A stretch of DNA of 64,000 bases, taken from contig NZ_FNHW01000002.1 in NCBI RefSeq assembly GCF_900103485.1, positions 310,001-374,000 on the forward strand, given 5' to 3'. How positions within the stretch are numbered: the first letter of the stretch is position 1; every line of letters starts with the position of its first letter. Position numbers and translations under genes: made by a program. The notes under the pieces are model-generated. The model had not been told where the DNA came from. It saw only the letters and a program-made list of their open reading frames with translations, and made no database searches. Origin of the DNA: Fictibacillus solisalsi. GTDB taxonomy: Bacteria; Bacillota; Bacilli; Bacillales; Fictibacillaceae. Below are positions 6,376-14,445 of this stretch, piece by piece.

Positions 6376-7017
6376 ATGTCGGACACCTACAATCAGTACT
6401 ACTATATACAGCAAATGCAGGGGCAGCTTCAATGCCTCCAGGATAAAGTGTGTGAATTGGAGAAGCAGATTGAAGACTTGACGAAGGATATGAAAAAGGT
6501 AAAAGACCAGCCGACCACACAAATTCAATATTCATTCGATCAGTTAAAAATTGAAAGGCTCGACGGAACGCTGAATATCGGGCTCAGTTCTGATGCGGAT
6601 GGTAAAAATATCGTGGATGACTTTACCGTGGGAGGAGAATCCATCGCTGTCCCCAATAATGGCGTAAGCCCACCGGGATCGTTGAGCTCGAGCCGGGAAT
6701 ATACTGACATTATGGGGAACCTCGAAGAGTACCTGAACATTGAAGCAGCGGAAGACATTGCCAAGATTGAAGAAGAGTATGATCATAAGTTGGAAGAGAC
6801 CTATCATGAGTTAATCATCAATGATATCCGGACACAGCTGCCGGGAAGGCTTGAACATTATATGCAAAAGTACCCCCCTCAAAATCAGGAAGGGCTGCTT
6901 CTTGTTGAAAACAAGGTAAAAGGTGATGTCTACAAAGGAATGGAACATTTTATCCTGAGTTTAAAAAATAATAACATCGGAGGCGAAAACGATGAAATTC
7001 CAGGTGATCAATCATGA
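6376..7017 (+). CDS. gerPC: spore germination protein GerPC
   Basis: A 213-residue protein with the GerPC layout: a short N-terminal region (SDTYNQYYYIQQMQ), a coiled coil at residues 15-45 (LQCLQDKVCELEKQIEDL and following), a central segment QIQYSFDQLKIERLDGTLNIGL, and a helical C-terminal half with PGRLEHYMQKYPPQ. An AAGGAGATGATGTT site precedes the ATG. It is the largest gene of the operon; its end overlaps the start of gerPD by 26 bases, implying translational coupling. Needed in other species for germinant access through the coat. Confidence 0.88.
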   Translation: MSDTYNQYYYIQQMQGQLQCLQDKVCELEKQIEDLTKDMKKVKDQPTTQIQYSFDQLKIERLDGTLNIGLSSDADGKNIVDDFTVGGESIAVPNNGVSPPGSLSSSREYTDIMGNLEEYLNIEAAEDIAKIEEEYDHKLEETYHELIINDIRTQLPGRLEHYMQKYPPQNQEGLLLVENKVKGDVYKGMEHFILSLKNNNIGGENDEIPGDQS

Positions 7018-7171
7018 TCTCTCAATCGGGGATCTGAAGATTGTGGGGGTAAGCATCTCTTCACTTGTATTGGTGGGGGATGCGGGCCACATCGCGCTTG
7101 CGGCTGCCTTTGATACACCTCCTGAAACTCTGACGGTTGGAACCGCCCTTGTTCCTTTATCGGTCGTTTAA
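6992..7171 (+). CDS. gerPD: spore germination protein GerPD (short ORF)
   Basis: A 59-residue ORF just below the usual length cut-off. The ATG at 6992 lies within the end of gerPC behind a GGAGGCGA site. It starts MKFQVINHDLSIGDLKIVGV and continues with SISSLVLVGDAGHIALAAAFDTPP, the compact beta-rich pattern of GerPD. It ends 3 bases before gerPE. Identification rests on both sequence and its place between gerPC and gerPE. Confidence 0.85.
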   Translation: MKFQVINHDLSIGDLKIVGVSISSLVLVGDAGHIALAAAFDTPPETLTVGTALVPLSVV

Positions 7172-7174
7172 AAA

Positions 7175-7630
7175 ATGATTCCGCGTACATCGGAAGTGAA
7201 CCACATCCATATTCGCTCGGTTTTGTTTTCTTCGATTGTCAATGTGGGGGATACTGATGAACATACGGCGTTTTCACGGGCTCTGGCCATCCAGAAGTAC
7301 GAACCTGAATTTAATCCTACTCTCGCCAATCTGCTCGATTTTCCAAAGTATCAGATATTTACCATGGCACGGCCACCCACAATTCCCCCAAACGAAGTGG
7401 ACATGGAATCCTATCACGATCCAGCGTTCATTAAAGTGAACTCGATTGATATTTTGGGTATTTCCACAGCCGCAATGCTTCATATCGGCGGTATCCAGAA
7501 TATCGATTTAGAATCAAGAGTAAAGCATGTCCGTGATTACCGGACTAATCCTGATCCCAAAAATTTGTCCATCGTTCCTTTGGCACCTGTATCACGAAAT
7601 CACCGGGAACCAAAAGGAAGGGAGGAATAG
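7175..7630 (+). CDS. gerPE: spore germination protein GerPE
   Basis: A 151-residue protein matching GerPE: two similar halves, each holding a short beta motif (HIRSVLFSSIVNVGDT near residue 10, and VNSIDILGISTAAMLHIGGI near 90), the duplicated GerP-type core. The ATG follows gerPD by 3 bases with no clear Shine-Dalgarno of its own, so it probably depends on coupling with gerPD translation. The C-terminal 25 residues are basic and polar. It ends 2 bases before gerPB. Confidence 0.85.
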   Translation: MIPRTSEVNHIHIRSVLFSSIVNVGDTDEHTAFSRALAIQKYEPEFNPTLANLLDFPKYQIFTMARPPTIPPNEVDMESYHDPAFIKVNSIDILGISTAAMLHIGGIQNIDLESRVKHVRDYRTNPDPKNLSIVPLAPVSRNHREPKGREE

Positions 7631-7632
7631 CT

Positions 7633-7827
7633 GTGAATCTATTTGTCAACCAAACGATCACGATTTACCAATTGAAGGTGCAGGGGATACAGAATTCCTC
7701 TGTCATGCAGATTGGAAGTGCCGGTATGATCCGGCCGGTTTCCAACCTGTACAACACCGGCGGGTATACAGGAGCCGCACCCCCGCTCGCCGCCCTTCCG
7801 ACAGTGGAACTTCCGGCTCCATCCTGA
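7633..7827 (+). CDS. gerPB: spore germination protein GerPB, displaced to the operon end
   Basis: A 64-residue GerPB: NLFVNQTITIYQLKVQGI, then SSVMQIGSAGMIRPVSNLYNTGG and a Pro/Ala-rich tail. The start is GTG with a GGGAGGAA site. In B. subtilis and B. cereus gerPB is the second gene (order A-B-C-D-E-F); here it follows gerPE, so the operon has been reshuffled. The family core QIGSAG is intact and the length is normal. Expected to act with the other GerP proteins in the coat. Confidence 0.87.
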   Translation: MNLFVNQTITIYQLKVQGIQNSSVMQIGSAGMIRPVSNLYNTGGYTGAAPPLAALPTVELPAPS

Positions 7828-7867
7828 TTTAAGTCTTTAATCTTACAAGAAAGGAGGGAATCACTCC

Positions 7868-8335
7868 GTGGACTCATGGAAACAGATGATGGAATGGAAG
7901 AAGTTTGCTGATCAGTATCTTGGGCAAAACTTCTTTACGCCTTATGGACAGCAGGATGAGGAACAAAGGAACCAGCATGCCGAGCCTGCAGAGGAAAAAG
8001 GATTTCCGGCTGTTAATATTTACGAATCCGATAATGAGCTTTTGTGCATTGCAGCCATTCCGGGATTGGAAAAAGCCGAAGATGTAGATGTGTATGTCGA
8101 CGACAGAAGTGTTCATATAAAAGGAAAAACCAACCTTGTCGGCGGCAAGTACAGAATTGCCAAGCAGGAGTTTGGCTCCGGAAGTTTCAGCAGGGAAATT
8201 GAGCTGCCTTACAGAGTCCGTAGTGATGCCATTCAGGCCACGTATAAAAAAGGATTCTTATACCTCAGGCTCTACCGGCTGCCGGCCGATCGGCAAAAAC
8301 CGAAAAAAGTAGACATCCGCAGGTTTGACGATTGA
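7868..8335 (+). CDS. Hsp20/alpha-crystallin family protein (rightward, end of gerP operon)
   Basis: A 155-residue small heat-shock-like protein. GTG start with an AAGGAGGG site 8 bases upstream. The alpha-crystallin domain spans about residues 45-150: FPAVNIYESDNELLCIAAIPGLEKAEDVDVYVDD and following text of the fold, FSREIELPYRV, then KKGFLYLRLYRLP. The N-terminal 40 residues are polar and aromatic. It ends the gerP operon 40 bases after gerPB, just as another Hsp20-like gene ends the leftward operon. A coat-assembly or coat-structural role is an inference from context. Confidence 0.8.
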   Translation: MDSWKQMMEWKKFADQYLGQNFFTPYGQQDEEQRNQHAEPAEEKGFPAVNIYESDNELLCIAAIPGLEKAEDVDVYVDDRSVHIKGKTNLVGGKYRIAKQEFGSGSFSREIELPYRVRSDAIQATYKKGFLYLRLYRLPADRQKPKKVDIRRFDD

Positions 8336-8385
8336 GATTGACAAGATACCGGAGCGGCTCTAAACTAAAAGAGAAGCAAAAACTG

Positions 8386-8577
8386 GAAAGGAAAAGGTAT
8401 ATCGTCCAATGCGCAACTAACTCCTATTTAACATGAACTTTATCTTCTTTTTTGAAAATAAACTTCAGATAGGATTAGTTTGCCCATTTTTATACCCTGT
8501 TTCTTTTTGGATGATCTGCAACGATCGGGTGTTTTTTGTGCAGCTAATTCCTCTCTGATTCTCAGGGAGGTTTTTTT
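8386..8577 (+). promoter_or_regulatory. ribosome-mediated attenuator of the ABC-F gene, with 3-codon leader peptide
   Basis: A GGAAAAGG site leads to ATG CGC AAC TAA (8409-8420), a 3-codon leader. Its Asn and stop codons are the left arm (8415-8427, AACTAACTCCTAT) of a hairpin with ATAGGATTAGTT (8469-8480). Downstream, CCTCTCTGA (8550-8558) pairs with TCAGGGAGG (8562-8570), then seven T, then the ATG at 8578. The terminator's right arm is the Shine-Dalgarno itself. A ribosome held on the leader would open the first hairpin and change the fold. This is the pattern of antibiotic-induced attenuation known for vmlR-like genes. Confidence 0.7.
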
Positions 8578-10224
8578 ATGCTTTTATTGGAAACAACAGA
8601 TCTTGAAAAATCGTTTAAGGATAAGCTGATTGTTCAGCTGAAGGAACCGCTGTTGATTCATAGCGGCGACCGGATCGGCGTGGTCGGACAAAACGGCGCA
8701 GGGAAAACCACACTGATGCATATGCTTGCCGGAGAAGAACCGGTGGATAAAGGAGAGGTCCACGTTTACGGAAAAATTTCATCCGTATTTCAAACCGCCC
8801 GCGAAGCGGAGACATCAGAAAAGCTGAAGAAGAAGTGGGGATTAAACCACAAGATGTATTCATCCATGAGCGGAGGAGAAAAGACCCGTCTGTGCCTGGC
8901 TGCTGCGCTTGAGAAGGAACCCGATTTGCTGTTTATGGATGAACCTACGAGTCACCTTGATCTTGATGGAATACTTCAGCTTGAACAAGAACTGTCTTCT
9001 TTTAAAGGAGCGGTGGTAGTCATCTCTCATGACCGTGCGTTTCTTGATCAGGTATGTACAAAAATAATTGAAATTGCGGATACGGTTCCTTCGTTTTACA
9101 CGGGTAATTATTCGTCTTATCAAAAGCAGAAGGAGCATAAACTGACACGGCAGCAATTCGAGTATGAAACCTATACAAAAGAAAGGCGGCGGTTAAAGGA
9201 AGCGGCAAAAGCAAAAACGCAAAAAGTAAAAAGCATGAAAAAAAAGCCGTCTCGTATGAGCTATAGTGAAGCCAAACTCGGAAAAGGCAAGGTGAAAAGC
9301 AAGCAGGCCGCCATGATGAAAAATGTAAAGGCCATGAAAAAGCGGATGGAGCAGCTGGAGAAAAAAGAGAAACCGAAGGAAATGGAATACGTTCAGTTTG
9401 ATATCGCTAAATTAAGCCCGGTCCATGCGAGGTTTGCGGTACAAGTAAATGATATGGAGAAAACGGTTGGGCAGAGGCAGCTGTTCCATGAGGTTTCTTT
9501 TGCTGTGAAACCTGGAATGAAAGTGGCGTTGACGGGGCCGAACGGGTGCGGAAAGACTACCCTGATGAACATGATTCTCAGGGGGCACTCTTCCGTAACC
9601 GCCTCCCAGGCACTGAAAATCGGATATTTCCATCAAAACTTAGAGAACGTGGACGGAGAACGCACCATACTGGAAAATGTTTCGGAACAGTGTCCATACA
9701 GCAAGATGTTCGTTCGGACGGTACTTGCCCGGATGCTGTTTAAACAAGAAGATGTTCACAAAAAAGTGAAGGTGCTGAGCGGAGGCGAACGAGTAAAAAC
9801 AGCCCTTGCCAAGATATTTCTCGGAGACTTTAACCTGCTTTTGCTGGATGAGCCAACAAACTATCTGGATATTTTTACGAGAGAGGCACTGGAGCATGTC
9901 CTGTCCGCTTATCCGGGAACCATTTTGTTTGCGACTCACGACCGGCAGCTGATGAACCAGGTTGCCGATCATTTGCTGGTATTCAAGGAGGGTAAATGTC
10001 TGTTTTTCCAAGGCAACTATGCTGCCTTTGAACAGCAGCATGCAAAGGAAATCCAGCAGGAACCATTTGTGGCACAGGAAGAACTGTTAACGCTGGAACT
10101 TGAACGTGCGGATCTGATCGGAAGGTTGTCCATGCCGGGAAAAGGTGCTGAGAAAGAAATGCTTGAGCAGCGGTATCAAGAGCTGCTGCAATCCATACAG
10201 CAAATCAAACAAAATATGAACTGA
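8578..10224 (+). CDS. ABC-F ribosomal protection protein (VmlR/Vga-like)
   Basis: A 548-residue cytoplasmic twin-ATPase with no membrane segment. Domain 1: Walker A GQNGAGKTT near residue 38, signature MSGGEKTR near 99, Walker B LLFMDEP near 118, HDRAF. A long basic linker (residues 180-260), rich in Lys and Met, reaches into the ribosome. Domain 2: GPNGCGKTT near 320, LSGGERVK, LLLLDEPTNYLD, HDRQL. There is no Uup-type arm. Length, linker and leader attenuator resemble B. subtilis VmlR, which displaces lincosamides, streptogramin A and pleuromutilins from the ribosome. The drug range here is inferred. Confidence 0.88.
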   Translation: MLLLETTDLEKSFKDKLIVQLKEPLLIHSGDRIGVVGQNGAGKTTLMHMLAGEEPVDKGEVHVYGKISSVFQTAREAETSEKLKKKWGLNHKMYSSMSGGEKTRLCLAAALEKEPDLLFMDEPTSHLDLDGILQLEQELSSFKGAVVVISHDRAFLDQVCTKIIEIADTVPSFYTGNYSSYQKQKEHKLTRQQFEYETYTKERRRLKEAAKAKTQKVKSMKKKPSRMSYSEAKLGKGKVKSKQAAMMKNVKAMKKRMEQLEKKEKPKEMEYVQFDIAKLSPVHARFAVQVNDMEKTVGQRQLFHEVSFAVKPGMKVALTGPNGCGKTTLMNMILRGHSSVTASQALKIGYFHQNLENVDGERTILENVSEQCPYSKMFVRTVLARMLFKQEDVHKKVKVLSGGERVKTALAKIFLGDFNLLLLDEPTNYLDIFTREALEHVLSAYPGTILFATHDRQLMNQVADHLLVFKEGKCLFFQGNYAAFEQQHAKEIQQEPFVAQEELLTLELERADLIGRLSMPGKGAEKEMLEQRYQELLQSIQQIKQNMN

Positions 10225-10230
10225 TCATAA

Positions 10231-10260
10231 AAAAGCAGGGAGCCACGAGCTCCCTGCCTT
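10231..10260 (+). terminator. rho-independent terminator (both strands)
   Basis: GCAGGGAGC and GCTCCCTGC form a perfect 9-bp stem with a 5-base loop, flanked by A and T residues. It lies between convergent genes. Confidence 0.8.
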
Positions 10261-10262
10261 TG

Positions 10263-10448
10263 CTATTTCTTGTCTTCTTCCTGCCGGATTGGAGGTTCTT
10301 CCTCGTCGCCTATTTCGGTGGAATAGCTGATTTGATTCAAATCATACTCATGGGCCACTGTTCCCCCGGCCATCCCTTCATTGATCATCCGGTCAATGTC
10401 AAGGTATAGCTTTTTCTTTCCCTCATAGTCGGTTTCTTTTTCTGACAT
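10263..10448 (-). CDS. small acidic hypothetical protein
   Basis: A 61-residue, strongly acidic soluble protein (SEKETDYEGKKKLYLDIDRM, then HEYDLNQISYSTEIGDEEEPP). A GGAGGGTTATGAG segment precedes the ATG. The middle MINEGMAGGTVAH looks structured, while both ends look disordered. No family recognised. It resembles small conserved Bacillaceae proteins of unknown function. It is convergent with the ABC-F gene and shares its terminator. Confidence 0.6.
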   Translation of the reverse strand: MSEKETDYEGKKKLYLDIDRMINEGMAGGTVAHEYDLNQISYSTEIGDEEEPPIRQEEDKK

Positions 10449-10564
10449 CTCATAACCCTCCTTTTTACGTAGTCTGTCCCAAATCTATGCGTAAATATAA
10501 GCTTAAGAATAAAGTAAAGCGGGTATTAGACAATATTAACTGTAATTTTGAGGAGGAGCATCAC

Positions 10565-10732
10565 ATGGCAGACTACAGCCAGGTTGTGGAAAAGTACTTT
10601 TTTATCATCAGGAAGAAACACTTGCAGGGCGGTTTAAATATAAGGGAGTACAACAAAAAGGTAGAACTCATCAATTTGTGGTTTATTCGGCACACCTTGC
10701 GTTCTGGGCTGACAAAAAAAGAAGTACAATAA
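10565..10732 (+). CDS. small hypothetical protein, basic and helical
   Basis: A 55-residue protein (MADYSQVVEKYFFIIRKKHL, ending LTKKEVQ). The frame is open back to 10487, but GAGGAGGA ends 7 bases before the ATG at 10565, so that start is preferred. The product is aromatic and basic with predicted helices, without a signal peptide. I do not recognise the family. It has its own terminator and probably its own promoter. Confidence 0.55.
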   Translation: MADYSQVVEKYFFIIRKKHLQGGLNIREYNKKVELINLWFIRHTLRSGLTKKEVQ

Positions 10733-10758
10733 ACATTTAAATAGATTTCAATGTGATG

Positions 10759-10788
10759 AACTTCCGAAAAAATTTCGGAAGTTTTTTT
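10759..10788 (+). terminator. rho-independent terminator
   Basis: AACTTCCGAAA and TTTCGGAAGTT form a perfect 11-bp stem with an AAA loop, followed by a T run. Confidence 0.85.
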
Positions 10789-10898
10789 ATAAAAAGGAAT
10801 ATCCGTGGAAAAAGCCGTATTCTTATTAATGAAACCTTTGGCAGTATAGATGCGTAGAAGGAGTAGTGAATTTTTACATACTTTAGGAGGAAGAAAAA

Positions 10899-11678
10899 AT
10901 GAATAACCATGAAATTGATTATAAAATTTATGGGGATGACATGCAGTTTGTTGAGGTGGAACTGGATCCGAGTGAAACAGTCGTAGCAGAAGCAGGGGCC
11001 TTGATGATGATGGAGGATGGCATCAGCATGGAAACGATCTTCGGGGATGGTTCTTCCCAAGGATCCGGTTTGATGGGCAAGTTATTCAATGCCGGAAAGC
11101 GCATGCTCACAGGGGAAAGCTTGTTTATGACGACCTTTACAAACGATGGATCAGGAAAGAAACACGTGTCCTTTGCTTCTCCTTATCCCGGAAAGATCAT
11201 TCCAATGGATTTGAGTGAGTATGACGGAAAAGTCGTCTGTCAGAAGGATGCCTTTTTGGCAGCTGCAAAAGGGGTATCTGTCGGTATAGAGTTGCAGCGA
11301 AAGCTTGGAACCGGTTTTTTCGGCGGTGAAGGATTCATCATGCAAAAGCTTGAAGGAGATGGAATGGCCTTTGTGCACGCAGGTGGTACAATTCATGAAA
11401 AAACACTGCAGCCGGGAGAAGTGCTTCGTGTGGATACCGGGTGTCTCGTTGCCATGACAAGAGATGTCGACTATAGCATCGAAATGGTGAAGGGAGTAAA
11501 AACGGCATTGTTTGGCGGTGAAGGATTGTTCTTTGCGACACTTCGCGGCCCAGGAAAAGTCTGGATCCAATCCTTGCCGTTCAGCAGGCTGGCAAGCAGG
11601 GTCTTTGCAGCCATTCCTCAATCCAAGGATGAAGGAAGCATGGCAAAAGGGCTTTTTAACCTTTTTGATGGAGATTGA
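10899..11678 (+). CDS. AIM24/TIGR00266-family protein
   Basis: A 259-residue protein of the AIM24 (DUF124) family, a double-stranded beta-helix fold widespread in bacteria with no firmly known biochemical role. Family traits: the start HEIDYKIYGDDMQFVEVELDP, then VVAEAGALMMMEDGI, a glycine-rich GSGLMGKLFNAGKRMLTGES segment, FASPYPGKIIPMDL, and LRVDTGCLVAMTRDVDYSIE. The late FGGEGLFFATLRGPGKVWIQ repeat is typical. AGGAGGAAG precedes the ATG. It stands alone between two terminators. The family call is sure, the function not. Confidence 0.9.
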   Translation: MNNHEIDYKIYGDDMQFVEVELDPSETVVAEAGALMMMEDGISMETIFGDGSSQGSGLMGKLFNAGKRMLTGESLFMTTFTNDGSGKKHVSFASPYPGKIIPMDLSEYDGKVVCQKDAFLAAAKGVSVGIELQRKLGTGFFGGEGFIMQKLEGDGMAFVHAGGTIHEKTLQPGEVLRVDTGCLVAMTRDVDYSIEMVKGVKTALFGGEGLFFATLRGPGKVWIQSLPFSRLASRVFAAIPQSKDEGSMAKGLFNLFDGD

Positions 11679-11695
11679 TTGAAAGATAAGTAAAC

Positions 11696-11731
11696 AAAAA
11701 AAGGATGGCGCCACAGGCGCGATCCTTTTTT
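11696..11731 (+). terminator. rho-independent terminator (both strands)
   Basis: AAAAAAGGAT-GGCGCC and GGCGCG-ATCCTTTTTT form a long stem around ACA, with A and T runs. Serves the AIM24 gene and the convergent small membrane-protein gene. Confidence 0.8.
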
Positions 11732-11735
11732 CTGG

Positions 11736-11984
11736 TTATGTACGTTCTTCCTCAGTACGGTAAAGGTTGACTTCATGATTGGATCGAAGCTGGATCAGCC
11801 GTTCCAACTGCTCGTTTCTCAAGCGGTCGGCTTCCAATTTCCGTTTCATAAAGCCCATGGCCTTAAATAAAAAGATGATAGTTAAAACGACGATAAAAAT
11901 TGTTACGATAAAGGACAGTAAACCAAAGATGCCCATTAACGCACCAATGGCATCCAACGGACCGCTGGGCTGCATAGGATCCAT
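11736..11984 (-). CDS. small single-pass membrane protein with coiled-coil tail
   Basis: An 82-residue protein: a Pro-rich N-terminal 10 residues, one long hydrophobic stretch (residues 11-45, IGALMGIFGLLSFIVTIFIV and on), then a charged helix rich in Arg, Glu and Leu (KRKLEADRLRNEQLERLIQL) likely to be a short cytoplasmic coiled coil. AAGGGGGAA lies upstream of the ATG. Topology resembles phage-shock or cell-division accessory proteins, but no family can be named. Confidence 0.65.
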   Translation of the reverse strand: MDPMQPSGPLDAIGALMGIFGLLSFIVTIFIVVLTIIFLFKAMGFMKRKLEADRLRNEQLERLIQLRSNHEVNLYRTEEERT

Positions 11985-12176
11985 ATCAACATTCCCCCTT
12001 TTTAGCTTCCATAGTTACATAGCCTTCTCCGCCTCTGTCTAAACCATTTATTGAAGAGGGACCATTTAACCTTTATTATCATAACAGACCCCACTTTTTA
12101 AATCACGATCGTACGGGTTGTACAGCAATCTTTGTTACAATAAAAGAAGATAACTATAGATCTGAGGTAGGAGCAA

Positions 12177-14078
12177 ATGAGTTTATTATCGGTTGAACAA
12201 CTTTCAAAAAGTTACGGAGATAAAACACTGTTTCAGGATATCTCCTTTACAATTAGTGAAAAGCAGCGGATTGGCATCATCGGTGTCAATGGAACCGGCA
12301 AGTCAACTCTGCTTAAAATTATTGCGGGATTGGAATCCGCGGACGCGGGAGAAATCATCCACGCTAATGATTTTCACATCGAATATCTTTCCCAGACTCC
12401 TTATTTCGAAAATGGTGTAACGGTTCTTGAAGCTGTATTTTACGGGAATTCTCCCCTTATGCAGCTATTGCGCGAATATGAAAGAGCGATCAGCAGTCTT
12501 GAAGCAGATCCACAGAATGAAAAGCTTCAGAACAAGCTGTTTTCCCTTCAGCAGAAGATGGATGCCATGGATGCATGGGACACGAATACAACGGCAAAAA
12601 CAGTGCTTAACCGGCTCGGCATCACAATGCTCGAACAGCAAGTGAGCATGCTTTCAGGCGGACAGCAAAAACGGGTGGCCATTGCCCGTGCGCTCATCCA
12701 GCCGGCTGACCTTCTCATATTGGATGAACCGACCAACCATATTGATAATGAAACAGTGGAATGGCTTGAGGATTTTCTTGCCAAATACAGAGGCGCCCTC
12801 CTGATGGTGACGCACGACCGTTACTTTTTAAACCGTGTTACGAACCGGATGATTGAACTCGAGGGCGGAAATTTGTATACGTATGAAGGAAACTATGAAA
12901 TGTTTCTGGATAAGAAGGCAGAGCGCGAAGAACGTGAAGCATCGTCCGAACAAAAACGCCAAAATCTCCTTCGCCGTGAGCTGGCCTGGCTTAGAAGGGG
13001 AGCCAAAGCACGGACAACCAAACAGAAGGCAAGAGTTCAGCGTGCAGAGGCATTAAAGGAACAGTCCGGTCCTGCCGAAAAAGGCCAGATGGAGGTAGCG
13101 ATTGGTTCCGCGAGACTCGGAAAGAAAGTGATCGAGATTGAGGGGATATCCAAGTCGTTTAACGGAAAGGCATTGTTCAACGATTTCAGCTACTTGGTTA
13201 TGCCGGATGACAGACTGGGTATCATCGGTAAAAACGGAAGCGGTAAAACTACACTTTTAAATATTCTTGCCGGCAAAATGACTCCCGATACCGGACAGGT
13301 GGAAACAGGCCCGACCGTTAAACTGGGCTTCTACACCCAAAACCATGAAGAAATGGATGAGAGCCTGCGGGTCATCGAGTATATACGCGAAGCGGCTGAG
13401 GTCATTTATACAAAAGACGGCGACCCTATTACAGCATCGCAAATGCTCGAGCGGTTCCTGTTTTCTCCAAGTGCGCAATGGACATATATTTCAAGGCTTT
13501 CAGGAGGGGAAAGAAGGCGTCTGTATCTTCTGAGGGTATTAATGGATGAACCAAATGTGCTCTTTCTGGATGAGCCGACAAACGATCTGGATATTGAAAC
13601 ACTTTCCGTTCTGGAAGATTATCTGGAGCATTTTCCTGGTGCGGTCATTACAGTTTCCCATGACCGGTATTTCCTTGACCGCACGATGGAACATCTTTTT
13701 GCTCTCGAAGGAAATGGCCGGGTGGAACGCTTTGATGGAGATTACTCGGACTACCTGGAGCAAAAAAGAAAAGAAGAAGAACTGTTGGCTGTGTCGAAAC
13801 CAGCAGCTTCTTCTGACGATCCAAAACCGAAAAAAGAAAAAGCCCGCCGCCTGTCCTATAAGGAACAAAAGGAATGGGAGACGATTGAGGACACCATTGC
13901 AGAATTAGAAGAAAAGCATGAAGAAATAGAGTCCCAGATTGCGGCCGCGGGAAGTGATTTCGGCAAGATCGACGGCTTGTTCCGTGAACAGCAGGAAGTT
14001 GCAGCCCGCCTTGAAGCGGCGATGAACCGCTGGGAAGAGCTTTCTGTGCTCGTGGAAGAGATTGAAAAAAATAAATAA
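12177..14078 (+). CDS. ABC-F ATPase of the Uup/YfmR type
   Basis: A 633-residue translation factor with two ABC domains. Domain 1: GVNGTGKST near 36, LSGGQQKRVAIARAL near 157, LLILDEPTNHID near 182. The linker carries the Uup-type motif LRRGAKARTTKQKARVQR (residues 270-290), which contacts the ribosomal P/E region. Domain 2: GKNGSGKTT near 353, LSGGERRRLYLLRVL, LFLDEPTNDLD. A C-terminal coiled coil (residues 560-630, KEKARRLSYKEQKEWE onward) matches Uup's DNA/RNA-binding tail. YfmR in B. subtilis helps EF-P resolve ribosome stalls at proline stretches. AGGTAGGAG precedes the ATG. It is housekeeping rather than a resistance factor. Confidence 0.92.
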   Translation: MSLLSVEQLSKSYGDKTLFQDISFTISEKQRIGIIGVNGTGKSTLLKIIAGLESADAGEIIHANDFHIEYLSQTPYFENGVTVLEAVFYGNSPLMQLLREYERAISSLEADPQNEKLQNKLFSLQQKMDAMDAWDTNTTAKTVLNRLGITMLEQQVSMLSGGQQKRVAIARALIQPADLLILDEPTNHIDNETVEWLEDFLAKYRGALLMVTHDRYFLNRVTNRMIELEGGNLYTYEGNYEMFLDKKAEREEREASSEQKRQNLLRRELAWLRRGAKARTTKQKARVQRAEALKEQSGPAEKGQMEVAIGSARLGKKVIEIEGISKSFNGKALFNDFSYLVMPDDRLGIIGKNGSGKTTLLNILAGKMTPDTGQVETGPTVKLGFYTQNHEEMDESLRVIEYIREAAEVIYTKDGDPITASQMLERFLFSPSAQWTYISRLSGGERRRLYLLRVLMDEPNVLFLDEPTNDLDIETLSVLEDYLEHFPGAVITVSHDRYFLDRTMEHLFALEGNGRVERFDGDYSDYLEQKRKEEELLAVSKPAASSDDPKPKKEKARRLSYKEQKEWETIEDTIAELEEKHEEIESQIAAAGSDFGKIDGLFREQQEVAARLEAAMNRWEELSVLVEEIEKNK

Positions 14079-14090
14079 AACAGAAGAATG

Positions 14091-14155
14091 AAAACCGCAC
14101 TTTTGTAATGGAACCTCTAAAGTCTGAAGGTGGCTGTTACATGTGCGGTTTTTCT
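14091..14155 (+). terminator. long-loop terminator hairpin
   Basis: AACCGCAC (14093-14100) pairs with GTGCGGTT (14143-14150), followed by a T-rich run. The 42-base loop includes the last codons of the convergent DUF962 gene. Confidence 0.5.
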
Positions 14156-14445
14156 TTTTTTTCTTTTTTGAATGCTTTCCCTGTAAGAATGTTCCTGGCA
14201 TACCAGACAGGACCGACAAGAAGGTAGACCGGATTTTTAAGAAACGAAGGCTTTTTTCCTTCAAAAAGGTGTCCGATAAATTGAAGGATCCACCCAACGA
14301 TAAACAACGCCAGCGCAAGTTTCCAACGCCAGAAAAAGAGAGGCAGCGAAACAACAATCATCGGTATGCCGATCGAGTGGGTCAATTTGTTAATGGGATG
14401 CTGATGATCCTCTTTATACTTTTCAATGAAAGATTGATTGGCCAT
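14137..14445 (-). CDS. DUF962/Mpo1-like family membrane protein
   Basis: A 102-residue integral membrane protein. The family signature is clear: EKYKEDHQHPINKLTHSIGIP at the N terminus and IGHLFEGKKPSFLKNPVYLL in the middle, with conserved His residues that in yeast Mpo1 bind iron for alpha-oxidation of 2-hydroxy fatty acids. Two to three hydrophobic helices lie between. AAGGAGGAA precedes the ATG. Bacterial members this short are common; the 2-hydroxy fatty-acid dioxygenase activity is known for the yeast protein and only inferred here. Confidence 0.85.
   Translation of the reverse strand: MANQSFIEKYKEDHQHPINKLTHSIGIPMIVVSLPLFFWRWKLALALFIVGWILQFIGHLFEGKKPSFLKNPVYLLVGPVWYARNILTGKAFKKEKKEKPHM

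Noticed and set aside
8433-8558. 41-codon ORF in the ABC-F leader as a protein gene
   Set aside because: No ribosome site and it runs into the terminator; considered only as a possible secondary leader reading frame.
11151-11714. 187-codon minus-strand ORF
   Set aside because: Shadow of the AIM24-family gene, with a composition unlike a folded protein.
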